Of a stretch of 64,000 nucleotides of DNA, positions 12,801 through 25,200 are shown one piece after another (the first letter of the stretch is position 1; each line of letters begins with the position of its first letter). The stretch comes from Pipra filicauda (lineage: Eukaryota; Chordata; Aves; Passeriformes; Pipridae). The stretch covers positions 186,001 to 250,000 of the forward strand of contig NW_024104521.1 of assembly GCF_003945595.2 (NCBI RefSeq), written 5' to 3'. Made by a program: the position numbers and the translations under genes. Below the pieces are notes generated by a model. That model was not told the DNA's origin. It ran no database searches and was given only the letters and a program-made list of their open reading frames with translations.

Positions 12801-14390
12801 GTGACAGTGCCTCCCACTCTCATCCCCCCTCCTTCAGCAGGAGGGCAGCCAGGGGGCGGTGACCCGGCCAATCTGTCCTCTTTCTGGGGGCTGGGTGGAG
12901 CAGAGAGGGAGAAGAAGGGCATGGCCATGGCAGCTTCCCTTGACCGGAGCGCTCGGGTATCTCGGAGCTGCATGGAGCCCAGCTCAGCTCTCTCTTTTGT
13001 TTCTCGGCTGGTTGGTGCCACTTTGGCCAGGAGCCTCAGGGAAACCCTCTTCTCACCTTCCCGTCCTGCCCCTGCAGACCCCCCCACTGAGAGCACCGGG
13101 GGCGGCTTTGCACTTACGAGGGTCTCTGTTCGCAGTGCCGGGCTGCTCGCCCTCTCCTCTGCCCGGGAGCTCTTAACCAGTGTGCGGACAGTCGGGAGCT
13201 CGCAGCACTCCCCGTTGAAGTAATACCCTCGCGTGCTCTTCCTCGCTGTCCTGTGGGATGACACCGACCGCTGGCTCTCGAAATGGCACTCGGTGATGGG
13301 CTGGCTGATATAGACCACATCGCACTGGTTGTCGTAGTCGTTGATCCTCAACCCCGACGCCTTCTTGCTCTTCCGAGTGGACCTGAGGGAGGCTGCCTTG
13401 GTGCGGGGGTGCCCACCGGGGGTCCGGTGGGCGGCTGGTGTGGCGCCAGTGGGCAGCCAGCCCTCTTTGGACTTGTCGAGTGGGCCCTTGTCAGCCGGGT
13501 GCAGGTGGCAGCCTGCCTTGCCCCTGGCCATGGCATGCAGGTGGTTTTCTTGCTTTGGTCTCGCATCTTGTTCTTTTGCGTCTAAGTCCTGGTGCAAAGA
13601 TGCTTTCGAGCTGCATTGCAAAGTGTTCTCTTTGTCGGCTCTGCGAGGGGGGGTCACTGCAAAGCCAGGATCCCAGGACTCTTCCGGCAGAGCCCTGAAA
13701 GAGCTCTTTTGTGACCCCAGACAGCTGTCTAAGCTGTCCTCGCTGCCATTCACATTTGCCACTTTGACTGAAATATAACCTTCCACAAGAGTCTTACCTG
13801 CTAGCGGCTCTTTATTGTCCTCACACTTTCTGACACCAGCTTCTTGCTCGTGTCCAGCAGCTTGCTGCCCTTCCAGGCTTTTTGCGGTATGATGGAAATT
13901 CAGAGAGGGAGAGTTCAACGTGCTGAGGTATCCTTGGGTGGAGCTATCCTTTGGACTAGCAGAGCGAAGCCTGGTGACGGGTAGCTCGCAGAAGTCCCTT
14001 CTCAAAGGAGGACTGGAGTTCTCTGCTCTGTCCAGAGACTTCAGTTCCGCCGGCTGCTTCAGGGCTTGTCCCGTAACATGCAGGGGGCCATCGGACCCTG
14101 ACTGTCCTGGGTCCAAGGAAGAAGGGAGCTTTGATTCAGTAAAAGTAGCACCCTTATCCTGATTTTCAGTGCTTTGCTGGCTACAACCAGAGCCACAAGT
14201 AGAGACCTCCATGCTCCCAGATTCAGACAACTGCTGGCCGTCAGAGTCTGGTTGTACTTCAGTGTATATGTCGTTTAGCACACGAATGAACTGCTTCTGG
14301 TGATGCGTACACAATCTGACCATAAATTTTTCCAGTGGAGACTTCGGCTGATTGTTAGAGTCTATTGCTATTGTCTCTGCTGCTTCCTCA
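9881..14390 (-). CDS. LCOR: LCOR alternative terminal exon: PALI1 (C10orf12-homologous) C-terminal part, 1502 codons plus stop
   Basis: This single 4510-bp exon encodes the PRC2-associated isoform of LCOR (PALI1), a nuclear chromatin cofactor. The acceptor is a strong pyrimidine tract ending CCCTAG at 14391-14392. The exon starts with one base that completes the Gly codon of the donor exon at 41210, giving N-G-E-E-A-A. Upstream codons of the open frame (to 14479) are intronic. An early conserved block contains KSPLEKFMVRLCTHHQKQF, and a second (about 13278-13350) contains NQCDVVYISQPITECHFE. A long Ser/Pro/Glu-rich, probably disordered middle follows, then a basic KKRKKGRR cluster near 12170. 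The best-conserved C-terminal block starts at SPVQMLFMKAFKLSDICQWF (codon at 11086); by analogy with human PALI1 it lies in the PRC2-interacting region. The last 280 residues are Lys-rich and end KRSRLDPK. There is no frameshift or internal stop. Counted from the internal ATG the whole isoform is about 1613 aa; from memory the human form is about 1557. Confidence 0.93.
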
Positions 14391-17300
14391 CTAGGGAGAC
14401 AAAGAGAGAAGCAATCAGTAACATGTCCCAGGGAATCAAAGTTTATGCTGCAAAACCAGAATAACCCTTCTCCTCCCACTCAGGCACATCGCTTGCCTGA
14501 CCTCCACGTGGGATCAAGCATTCTGTTTTCCTGAAGCTGGCAGGTGTCCCTTCACTCCCAGCATGCACACTTACATGTGCACACTGCTGGCAGGACACGG
14601 ACTGCACTTTCGTTTGTCTCCCACTGCCAGAGCACCCATAATTATACTTCTGCCTGGGACATCCCATTGTATAAGCACCATGTCACATGTTCAAAGCAAA
14701 CCTAAAAAGAATTGGATTTAGTATCTTCATGGTACCACATGTAGAAGGCCCAGCACTTCTGGGACCCACCAGGATGGCTGCACACCTCTGCAAGCTCACT
14801 CTGCACTGCCAGGTTGGGTGGGAGAAAACCACCATCCCAGCTGGGAAGCCAGATGTCAGAAATCTTGAGCTACTCAAAGTCTTCAAATTCTGCTTACACC
14901 TCAGTAGCAGAAGATGGGTGTGGGGCAAACTGAGCAGATCTGAGCCTCCTCTGTAATCAGCACAGAAAATCTGGTTAGCTCCCAACCTGCAGGAAGTGCA
15001 GGCAGCAATGCACCCTGTGCACTGCAGTGCCATTTGCACTGACTTTTGATTAGCTGCCATTTAATAAAGTGTTTCTACAGCTGATGGGCTGTCAGCACAC
15101 AGCGGTTGTGCAGAAAGGTGCGCTTCTACCGCACAGGGTCACTGCCGCTAGCTAGCGCTCAAACCCAGGCCATTATCATTTACCTGCTTGGCAGAGGCAA
15201 TTAATTAGGACTTACTGGTGGAGAGGTTAAGGGATAATTACCCAGTGTTTGCATGAACTCATCACGAATGCCATGCCAGGTGCTGTTATTGAGACCATAT
15301 CTGTTCCCAACGGCAGCACAGGCGATTCCCACCCAGTCCTGACCACACTGAGGGGGCACCGCGCCTTGGCACCCACACTGCCTGACACAGGATCTTTGCC
15401 AGCAACGTCGGGTTTCTTTGCAGTAACAGTTGCACTTTGCACCTCCTGGCCTTGTATTGCAGGAGTGAAAGTCCTTTCTCCCTCTACAGCCTTTCTCTGC
15501 CCCCCCCCCCAGCATCAGACACCAACCTCGCTCATTCATCTGGGTCAATGGGGGCAATGCTTATCACAGGGTTCAGGGGCAGGGTAGGGAAAAGCAGCTT
15601 CATGTGGAGCAGGCTTTCCCTCTCCATGCTATCAGGTGCAGGGCTCGACTGGTGGACGAGAAGGAAGAGTCCTGGCTCAGAGGAGCCATCAGCAGAGAAA
15701 TAAAGAAGGGAAAGCCAGGGGTCAGAGCCAGCTGTGATCGGTGACAGCCTTGGGCTCACCTGTTCCTTACTTACTACTTGCTGGCTGCTTTCTTGGAACT
15801 GACAAGCACCAGGGAGGCACTTCCTGTTCCCTCCTTCCCCCAGATGGTGGGCAGGGAGAGGTGCCCAGGGCTGCTTCAGGCTCAGGACTGGCCAGGTCTC
15901 CTCTTTGCCCAGAAATGCCAGGCTGCAGCCAAGCCTGCCCTCTGCAGCTGCCAGCCAGCCCTTTGCTTTCCAATTTGCCCACGCATAACATTTTATGTGT
16001 AAAGAGGCTCTGCCTCTTGATCATGGCCACTCAGTTTCCCTAAAGGCTTCTTGGGCAGGGTTTTCCCAAAACCACCTGGAAAGGCTGAGTGAGCTCAGCT
16101 TGCCGGATGCGTTTCCGCACCTCCAGAACGTATTCTCAGGGTTAGCAATAAACAACATACCTCGAGACTGCTTTACTACACCCCGGCAAGAAAAACACCC
16201 TCCAGCAACCGTCTTGACTGGTTCTACCTGGCGCTGCGACGGCTTTCAACTTGCAGCACCTGGGATTAGTTTAAATAAAAATACTCAGGTACAACCTGGC
16301 CCCTCTCCAGAGCCCTGCATGGGAAGGGTTATGTCAGCCAGGATCTCTTACACAGCCCAGCTCCTCCCCTTGCCCTGCTGAATAACAAAAGGGGATAAAA
16401 AACCTTTCACCTCTCTGGGCTTGGAGCAGGGGGCTTTTTGAAGAGGCAGAGCTCAGAGTAATTTTTTTTCCACCTTTGCAAAGACTCTCCCCTTACCTGC
16501 TCTCAAGCTCAGCTCTGAAGAGCAGCAGCCATCTTCCCACGGGGAGCCTGAATGGCAGCAGCAGAGTTGAGGCCCTGCTGTGGCCCACCCCACTGCTATG
16601 CTCCCCAGGCAGCCACGGGAAGGGGTTACAGTGGCCAAACAGCCACCTTCCTCCTTGCCAGGGCACCTTCAGTGCTACACACAATGGCTGTGAAGGAAGA
16701 GTCTGTGGCATAGGTGAAGTGGTTGCCTGGGTGGGTGGCAAGAAAGAGAAGGCTGAGTGATGCCTGGTGAGGGTGGAGGTTGTGGGTCTGTGTACAGAAT
16801 TCCTAGTCTGGGAGAAGGGACCAAAGTGGTCCTTCTTGCAGCTGTGATGCCGAACACAGCCAGCCACAGGTCACAACTGTTTTGCACCAATGTGTGGGGC
16901 TGGGAAAGACCTATGTCCTGCTTTTGTGGCAGTGAGGACCTGTGCTCCCTGATTCCAAAGGCTCCAGTGGCATTTCTGCCTTGCCTTCACCTAGTTTCTT
17001 TCTCTGAAGTGTGACTGAGGCCTTGGTGCTCACTGTCACCTTATTTGCCCCGCTGTACTCCAAGGAGCCAATCAGATACGCACAGCTTGTCAAGCTGTAA
17101 ATTTAAAAATCAGAGATAATTATTTTTCCTGCTTGATAAGGGAAATAAATCCATTCAGCTCTGATGCCCTTTCTCCTTAGAAGACCCATCTCACACTCAG
17201 TGACACAATTCACCTGCTTCTGCAGGCACCTTGTGTTCAGGGTCCTCTGCTGTCACACCACTTCAGCTCAAAGATGGGCTGCAACTTCTCACCTTGAGCT

Positions 17301-20300
17301 CATCTGCTCCTCCAGCAGATCTCCTCCTCCTCCTCCCAGCCCGTCCCTGTTTGGGTATGGCAGGCACCATCTAATTTTTCTGGGTGTCTAAGGATAACCT
17401 TGGGGCAGAGCTCTCCCCACCACCTACAGCCAGACTCTAAGCGTGGCTGGGTCCTACCTCTGTCCTTCCTCTCCCTGTCCCCCCAGGTTGCTGAGCCACA
17501 GCCTGTGCCTCTCCATCCCCAGACCTCCCAGACACAGTTCTGTGCTCCCTGAGGCCTGCTAATCTGTGTGCCTGGGTACCTGTCCAGCACTTCCCACCAT
17601 TCCTGTCTGTTCTGGCTATTACTATTAAATAAAACATGTCCCTGGACATTCTCTTGTGAGGCGACGGATGGACACAGGATTGCCTACATCCTCCCTACTT
17701 AATGCAGTTTTGGAGAAGAGCTTGTTTCTTGCTCACCTGTAACAGTGGAGTTAAATCAAGAGCCCCACAGCTTCAGGCAGGGTTGTTTATGGACAGTACA
17801 AACTGTTGCAGAGAAACTTTTTATTTATGTGGCTTATCAGAGTAGAGGAGAAGTGAGCTGACTGCAGAGCTGAAGTGGCTTCCCAGGGAGAGGTGCTGGA
17901 CACTAACAGATTCCACCACCTGGCAAAGGCACACCAGGAGCTGAAGACTGACTGGTGAACGCAGAGGATGGGAATTAGGAACATGGTTTCAAACAGGAGG
18001 AAAAATTATTCTCAGGAGGCAGTCAGGCCTGTCTCTGAAGAGCCTGCCTTTTGGGAGGCACAGACCAGCCCCACAGAAGCTGCCAGGCTGGACAGACCAG
18101 TGAGGGAGCCCAGGGCTGCCCATATCACCTTCTCTTTGGTGCCTGTGCTCACCCCTTGGGCTTGGCCTGAGGTTCTCTTAGTTTTGGGTGTGAATGAGGA
18201 ATGTGCCATCTCTCTCAAGGACTGGAAAAGCCACAAGCCTAAAGGAGATTCATGGCCAGTGAGAGGCAACTATCTGGGGACCCTCTATGTCTATAGCCAA
18301 GCTGCAAGTGCAGTTACAAACCCGTATAGAGTCCTCAGAAGGATTCAATGTGATGGGAGAGACAGCCCACCTGTCAGTGAGCTCTCCTGCAGAGCCTGGG
18401 AGATGGCAGGTCTGCCCTTTCTGCCTACCAGCCTTGAATGCTGCCTACACAAGGCTGTGGCTGCCAGGGTCCCTCTGTCCCTGTGCCCCAACACTCTGCT
18501 TCCAGCCCCACTGCACATGTCACCTTGGGCCAGCAGAAGACAACCCCAGCATCCCAAGCGAATCTTGTCATCAGAGCCCCTCACTACCTCCCGCCCCTTC
18601 TAGCTTTCTCAGGGCAGCCCTGTTCTCTCCCCCTTCTCCGCCTGCCACAGAAGGTGTCAGAGGCATCAAGGGGCAGGAGCTGTCAGAGGCACAAGCGGAG
18701 CTGTTGCTACGCAACCTCGGTGGTGCAGCAATTAATGCTGGGGAAAACGTGCTGTGCTCTGAAGCTATTTGCATAGCTGCATGCTGCAATACATTTGTTT
18801 GCATTGTGCCTCTACTGTTTAGTGGAGTTTGAAGCCAACCCTCCCCCAGCTCTTACTGGAGGGGACCTGGGGCTTCCAACAAAGGCTACGGGGTTGGGGA
18901 TGATAGGGTTGGGGGAAGGCAGAGGTTTGTCCATCCATAACACCTACAGACTGCACAGATACAGCATTTCCAGTATAGGGAGGAAAGGCCAAGTTATCTG
19001 TATTTCCCCCTATGCAGCCTGAGGAGCTTTTCCCAGCTTCTGGAGTGCCCCCAACCCACTGGTAGGGTTGTCATATCTCCCCCTTCCAGTTGTACCAGGG
19101 TGACACTGTGCTTGCTCTGCTTGTGAATGCCAGAAACAGAGCTTTAGGGGCAGCCCAGTCTGCCTCTGGCTCAAGACTGTATTTTGGGTGGGGAGCAAGG
19201 AGGGGAAGAAAGAGAAGGAGAAAGAAATCAGATGGTTCATATCAACCTACCTGGGAAGTCAGACTCCAAAAACCTGTTGATTGCCAACTGCAATCTTCTG
19301 GTTTGCCCACCCCAAGTTTCTCACTATTGAACATGAAGCCTGTACCCTTTCTGGGTTTCTTTTTTTTAGCCCTTGAACATCAGTTTGATTGATTATAAGT
19401 TTACAGATATGTTTTGTACCTCGGAGGCACAAGAAGCAGCAGCAGAACAAAAGTTCAAGGCTAAGTGTTTCTGTTCCTTTCAGATCACTCTAAGCACCAG
19501 GATTATAGTTCTGTAAAAGAAACAAAACATAGCTATAAACTTATAAAATCCAATTCAATATTTTTATGGGGATGACCTCTCCCCTCCCTCTCCTGCTGCC
19601 ACACAGCAGACTCTGTGCCAGTCATCAGAGCGCTGCCTTGCAGCACGCAAAAACAGAGGTACCACTTGAGTACCCCACCAAGCTGAAGTGTGTCTTGGAA
19701 ACCTGACTAAAAGTGGAGATTTCATACACGTGGATGGCTAAGAAGAAAGCCTAGCTGGTGAGCAATGCTCTCTGTCAGCTGAACTCAAAGCACTGACCAT
19801 GCCCACTGTGAGCCCAAGGTCTGAGGTAGCTTGCCTCGCTGCCCTCAGGTGGCACCTCCAGCCCTACTTGTTTCAACCACTTAGATTTTTTTTCACGGCG
19901 AGTGGAAATGCTGTTTTGAGGGATTGCAAAGGAGAAACAGCCTTTTAAAAGGAGTACACTCATTGCTGGTCATCAGGTGAGCTGACCTCAGCCCCAAGGG
20001 TGCAGTGAATCCTACGTGCTGCCCCTGCGCTTGGAAGCGGCTGTGCTGCGTGTCACCAAAGGTGGGCTCGCTTTGCCCGTGCCGGAGGGCTGCATGCAGA
20101 GGTCTCACCCAACAGAAGGGGGTAATGAGTTCTCTGCCAGTCCCAGTTTAGCTTGCTGGAGTGGCTGTGCAAAAGTAAACCTGCCAGGACCGAGACACGA
20201 TCTGACACGCGGTACCGTGCTCAAACCCATCTCCACTCCTAGCTGTAGCACAGATCTTGGAGAGGTGGAGGTGGGGGACACGCTTCCTTCTGCTGGCACT

Positions 20301-22184
20301 GCTCTGGGATGCAGCGATCCCCTGCAGGAGATGGGTAAATCAGCCATGGGCACGAATAGTGTAAGCCACTGCAGCAAGATTTTCTGGAGCTCATCTCTCG
20401 AAGCCCCAATTAAAGGCTGACACTGGATGCACCACTTTAAATGCCTGTATTTCAATCCTCAGAAATATGCCTGGCACCTAACACTCCCCACACAGATGAA
20501 TGAGTCCCTTCACACCTCTGTGGGTGCTACAGTAATTCTCTCTTGCTGCGCTGAAAAAAAATAGTAAAGCAGCACTCAAAGAGCTGAGGCTCCACATAAC
20601 AGTTAAGAAGGAGAAAAAGCATTTTCCTTCCCTAAATTAAAAGCTGAAGTTGTGCAAAGCACAGCCAAAATAACTATGGAAATATCGTTGCCAGATTCTC
20701 AAGGCCCCTGAATTTACTCCATCCATGGTGATGCACATGGGGATGGACTGAGCTTGTATTTCAACTGAAAAGCAGGAAGAAACAGCTTATAGATGTGTTT
20801 TGTTTGTTTGGGGTTCTTGTCAGCTGCATGTATTTGTCAAGGTACCCAGGTTGTACAAGAAGCCAACTGACTGGACAAACAACATCCATTACAGATTCAA
20901 ACTTTTAACCCTTCAGAGCAGTGTCTTTTATTTGTTTATTTAATTTTTAAAATAGTTAAACATTAACAATCACTTCTCCCCACCTGTAACCAAATAAAAA
21001 TCAAGCAAACCAAATTCAGTTTCACATTACGAAAAACCAATAGCAGCCTCAAACAAGTTTAGCTTTTTTATATTCCTGTCATAACTTCCTCCACTCCCAC
21101 TTTCCCCAAGTAACTAACCCAACCATATTCTACAGTAGTTTATCATCAATTGTGATACTTCTAATACAATATTTAATGACTAATTAAAAATCTTACCACT
21201 GAGCTATTGCTTTAAAACCAAGGGAAATTTATCATGTTGGAAATATTATTCTACATACTAGCTTCCAAAGCCTTTCTAGAATTGTCCTTGCTAATTTTCC
21301 TAATTATCAAGATCATTTGGGATCTTCCCTTTAAGGAAAAAAAAATGCCATGATTGTTTCTTTCTGAGCATCTTCCCTGAGCTAGGTGCTCCAAAAGGAT
21401 AGATAGCACTGGAAGACCAGAATAGATAGAAAAACAGGCAGCACCAGAAGACAGATAACAAAAGCGGGCAGGGCAAAAAAAAAGTTCTTACAATGATTTT
21501 CACAGCTTTGCACATTTTAAAAAAAGCAGCACCCTGTTAAGAGAAGGGAGAATGAACCATAGGGACTATGGAGTAGAGAAGGATGCCCTGAGTATCTTTA
21601 ACTGTCCCAGGTACGAGTTGTGAATGCACAGTAGCTCTGGACCCAAGGTGAGGCAGGTGTATGGCCTCTTCCCTGCTCCAAGTCCATCGCTATTGGTTCC
21701 TGTCTGTGCTGCAGCATACTGGGGACAAAGTTCTCCCTCCCCAGCCCTCTGGCATGCACACACAGGTCATCTGGAGCCACTGCAACTGCAGAGGTTCAAC
21801 AACAGGGAAACACACCAAAGGTGGACTCATCTGAAGTAAATGAAGGCTTCCAAGCAGGATATGCTGTGCTGTGAAAAACCACACCTTCCCCTCCTAAGCT
21901 GCACCTACACTGTAAGGGAGAAGAAAACCCAAATGCATCGGATGCCCTCCCAACAGACATTGCTGGTCCCAGCTCCAACAGGCACATTGACACAAATGGT
22001 TACTGCCTACTTCTAGAAGTCTTCGAGGATTTTAAAGTCTGCAATTATCCAGGTTGGGTTTTTTCCAACATGGATAGGAAAACCCAAATGCAGCAGCTAG
22101 ATAAAGTGCTCGCTAGAGCTAACCACACTCAGCACAGCTCGGTCACCCTGTGGGAGGGGCCATGGAAGACTGGAGAGCAGAGAA

Positions 22185-22268
22185 TATCTTGGGTGTAATT
22201 AACAGACATTGGGGGATATGACCCCATTTCAGATAACCTGGAGATTCAGATAATTGGGCCTCAGATAA
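22185..22268 (+). promoter_or_regulatory. Cluster of GATA-type motifs (three CAGATAA copies)
   Basis: CAGATAA occurs at 22230-22236, 22247-22253 and 22262-22268, all in the same orientation and spaced 17 and 15 bp apart. An inverted TATCTT lies just upstream near 22187. AGATAA is the core GATA-factor site. The tight, same-strand spacing is unusual, but enhancer function is only inferred. Confidence 0.35.
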
Positions 22269-25200
22269 TCCAGGCCACGCTGTTAATAGAAACAGTATCA
22301 CAACTCCTAACGGCGGCGCTCCCCACGTGCCGACGTTATCCCTCCTTGCACGGAAATGCCTGGTGAAATACGAACTAGCGGTTTGATGCACGTCCATATT
22401 CCCTGTCAGCTGCCGGGCTGAGCAGCAAACCCTGTTTCTGATGCACTACTTTGGCTGGCTGCTTGGGAAATAGGTTAAGGCAGAGAAGTGGATTGCAGCC
22501 CCGAATGCCTGGGGACGAGCCTGTCTCAGAGCTGACGGGCTAGGTAAGCTCTATTTTGAAAGTGGGTTAATTTAACTGCCATTCAACTACCATTAAATGA
22601 TGTAGGTTAATTTTATAGTCAGATAACTATTAAGAAACCAAAACATAAGGCAGGAAATGTCTCTATGCATACCAGTGGGGAGAGATTTCCTCTGTGCTAA
22701 TGCACACCCCTCCTCTTCAGCTCAAACCTCTCATCCTTCCATTTCTGCACATCCCTCACATCATCTTTTTTTTTTTTTTAACCCTTGTCATTACGCACTA
22801 TTGTCCTTCCTCCCTCTCTTAAGGGAGCCTATTTTTCCTCTCAAAAATTCACCTTGGTATCCTGGCCCACCATTATTTTTCTCCTTTGATTATATTGTCA
22901 CACATAGGAACACTAACAAATCCTCATATGACCATGGCAAATGTCCACTAGAAAAGGTCCCATCTTCCCACGCACATTAAATATTTGTGCAGCTACGTGG
23001 CAAATTGAGGTAGGGAACAACACCTTGCTTAGTATGTAACATGCCATCACCACTAATTTTCTTTGGCCAGTTTTCTTTAGGAATATTTACCATATTTAAA
23101 GCCTTCTTGATTTTGGCAGTTTACCCTTTATAAATGGATGCCACAGTTAAAATGCACTTTATCACTGTGCCATTTTCCATTCTGCAGTATAATGATGGGT
23201 ATTGTTTGTTTCTTTACACTGGCGACAAAACCCATCAATTGCTGGTTTGTCATAAAGGGAAAAATAAAGTGAAAAAATTTATCAACAACAGCTTATGCCT
23301 GCAAAGGAACAGATCCTTTGGAAAAAGCAGAAGTGACTCATCACTCCTCATGCGCAGCGAGGAAGCAGCGAGCATCACAGCCCTGCAGATCCCCCTGAGA
23401 TGCCTTCACAGATTGCCTCGCTCTGACTTCTGCACCTCCCTGGTCCCACCAGCAGGAAAATGAGTCCCTAAGCTTCCCAGAGGAAACTAAAGCGATGATG
23501 ACCCATTAGCACACGCTGCCCATCAAGCACTCACGGATCTCCTCTACCCGCAAATGTTTTTTATTGTATTAACAGTAAGTGCACTATGCAACCCTGAGAG
23601 CTCAGAGAAATGAACTCACGCTTAACCACGCAGTGGTAACGAGACCACGGTGCTAACGGGATGATGGCACTTGCACTGTGCTTTTTATGACCAGAGAAAC
23701 ACAGAACGGGACCATCCCCAGAAATTGCAGCTAAACCATCGCTGAAGAAACCTCCTTGCAGCGACTCAGATATTCAGATGGCAACACCAGAGCCCAAACC
23801 ATGCATACCATGGGGATTTCTGACCCACAGAAGGCTGAGTGCCAGATCCTCCGTTGTCCTGCTGAGGCCTTGCCACTCTTACAAATCTTGCGATGAAAGT
23901 CCTTTTTTTCACTTGTGAGCTATAAAAGAACAGATGAAACAGCCAAAACCCAAAACTCATCAACCTGCTCTTTGCCAGCCACTACCTTTGTCACTTTGAT
24001 TTTAAGATTTATAACTATTATACTATTATATTATACTATTACAGTATATTTTGTACCTATTATTCCTAATTTAATAATATCATTAAAGGAGTGCAAAGAA
24101 TATTTCTTTTAAATCCAGGATTATGTTATTTCTGCTTTATCAATTAGCAATCCAGTCTACACTCAAACAAAAGTAAAGGCACCAACATAAGGACATGTAT
24201 GGGCAAGGCGGCTAGAATTGAAGAGCAGTGGAGCTGTAACCCATATCATACACACTTGTGTCTGTCTATCAGATAAAAGGGCCCAACACAGGGCCTGAAA
24301 CAGGAGCAAAAAATCTACTTTTTTTTAATGTATAAGCAGCAAAGCTCACTGAATTACAGCTAGGCAGATCTCTAGCGAGGTCAGGCAGATGCCACCACGG
24401 TTTGACCAGAACTTCATTATTAGCAAACACACTTCAGTTACCGAGTAAGCTCGTTTAGCTTTCACACCCTGAGCTGATGTTCAATGGCTACTAATCAGAA
24501 GGAAACATGTATTTCTGTACAAAGAGAGTAAATTTGCTATGACAGCTTCTTATGCAAACCCAGAATCCTATGGGGTCTTTTTTTACAGTCTCCTTTCTGA
24601 AGTCAAATCGTTTGTTTTAAACCACTGCTAACACCTCACACACAGCTATTTGCCTTAAAGGCCTGAAAGGAATCTGAGGGAGATGCCATGTGTGACTACA
24701 GTACATCTGAAAACATAAAAAACTATACCACCACCTTCACCTGAAAGGGGAATGTGGCAGAAACTAGTGGATCCTCTAAGCAAACACCTCAGGCTTAGAT
24801 TACAGCACAGATATTGGCTGTGTGTATGAAAACCCCTTCACATGTGCAGGGAAGCTGTTCAGCTTCTCCTAGTGTCAGGTTTTCCCTGCAGACCCAGAGC
24901 AACTATTGACAATTAATGTCAGGGCCTTCCTCTAAAGCTCAGGGAGAAGAAAGCACAGTCAAAGGCTTGGCTTTAAGAAAGGAAACCATAAAAGCCCCTT
25001 TCAAAGTTAGGAATGTCATTCCAAAACGAGTTAAGCAAGCCCTATGTTTTATTAGCCGGGCAGGAGGATCTGGGACACAGGACAATAGGATCTTGCTGCA
25101 CATCAGAAAAAAAAAAATCCCAAACCTTAGCAGGTGTAACAAAACCATGTATTTAGCACTGTAATTTTTACAGGCAGTTTGCTGATAATCCTGTACAGAA

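Noticed and set aside
12168..13223. Open frame of 351 codons on the plus strand
   Set aside because: It lies wholly antisense to the PALI1 exon, has Ser/Gly/Pro-biased composition, and no domain. It is a by-product of the GC-rich sense coding sequence.
14391..14479. ATG at 14479 as the start of an independent PALI1/C10orf12 gene
   Set aside because: The sequence between 14479 and 14390 has a pyrimidine tract and AG acceptor, and the phase matches the LCOR donor at 41210, so these codons are intronic.
17968..18603. Open frame of 211 codons on the plus strand
   Set aside because: The translation shows no known family, and a second overlapping frame (18287-18832) is equally open. No supporting splice or poly(A) signals were seen.
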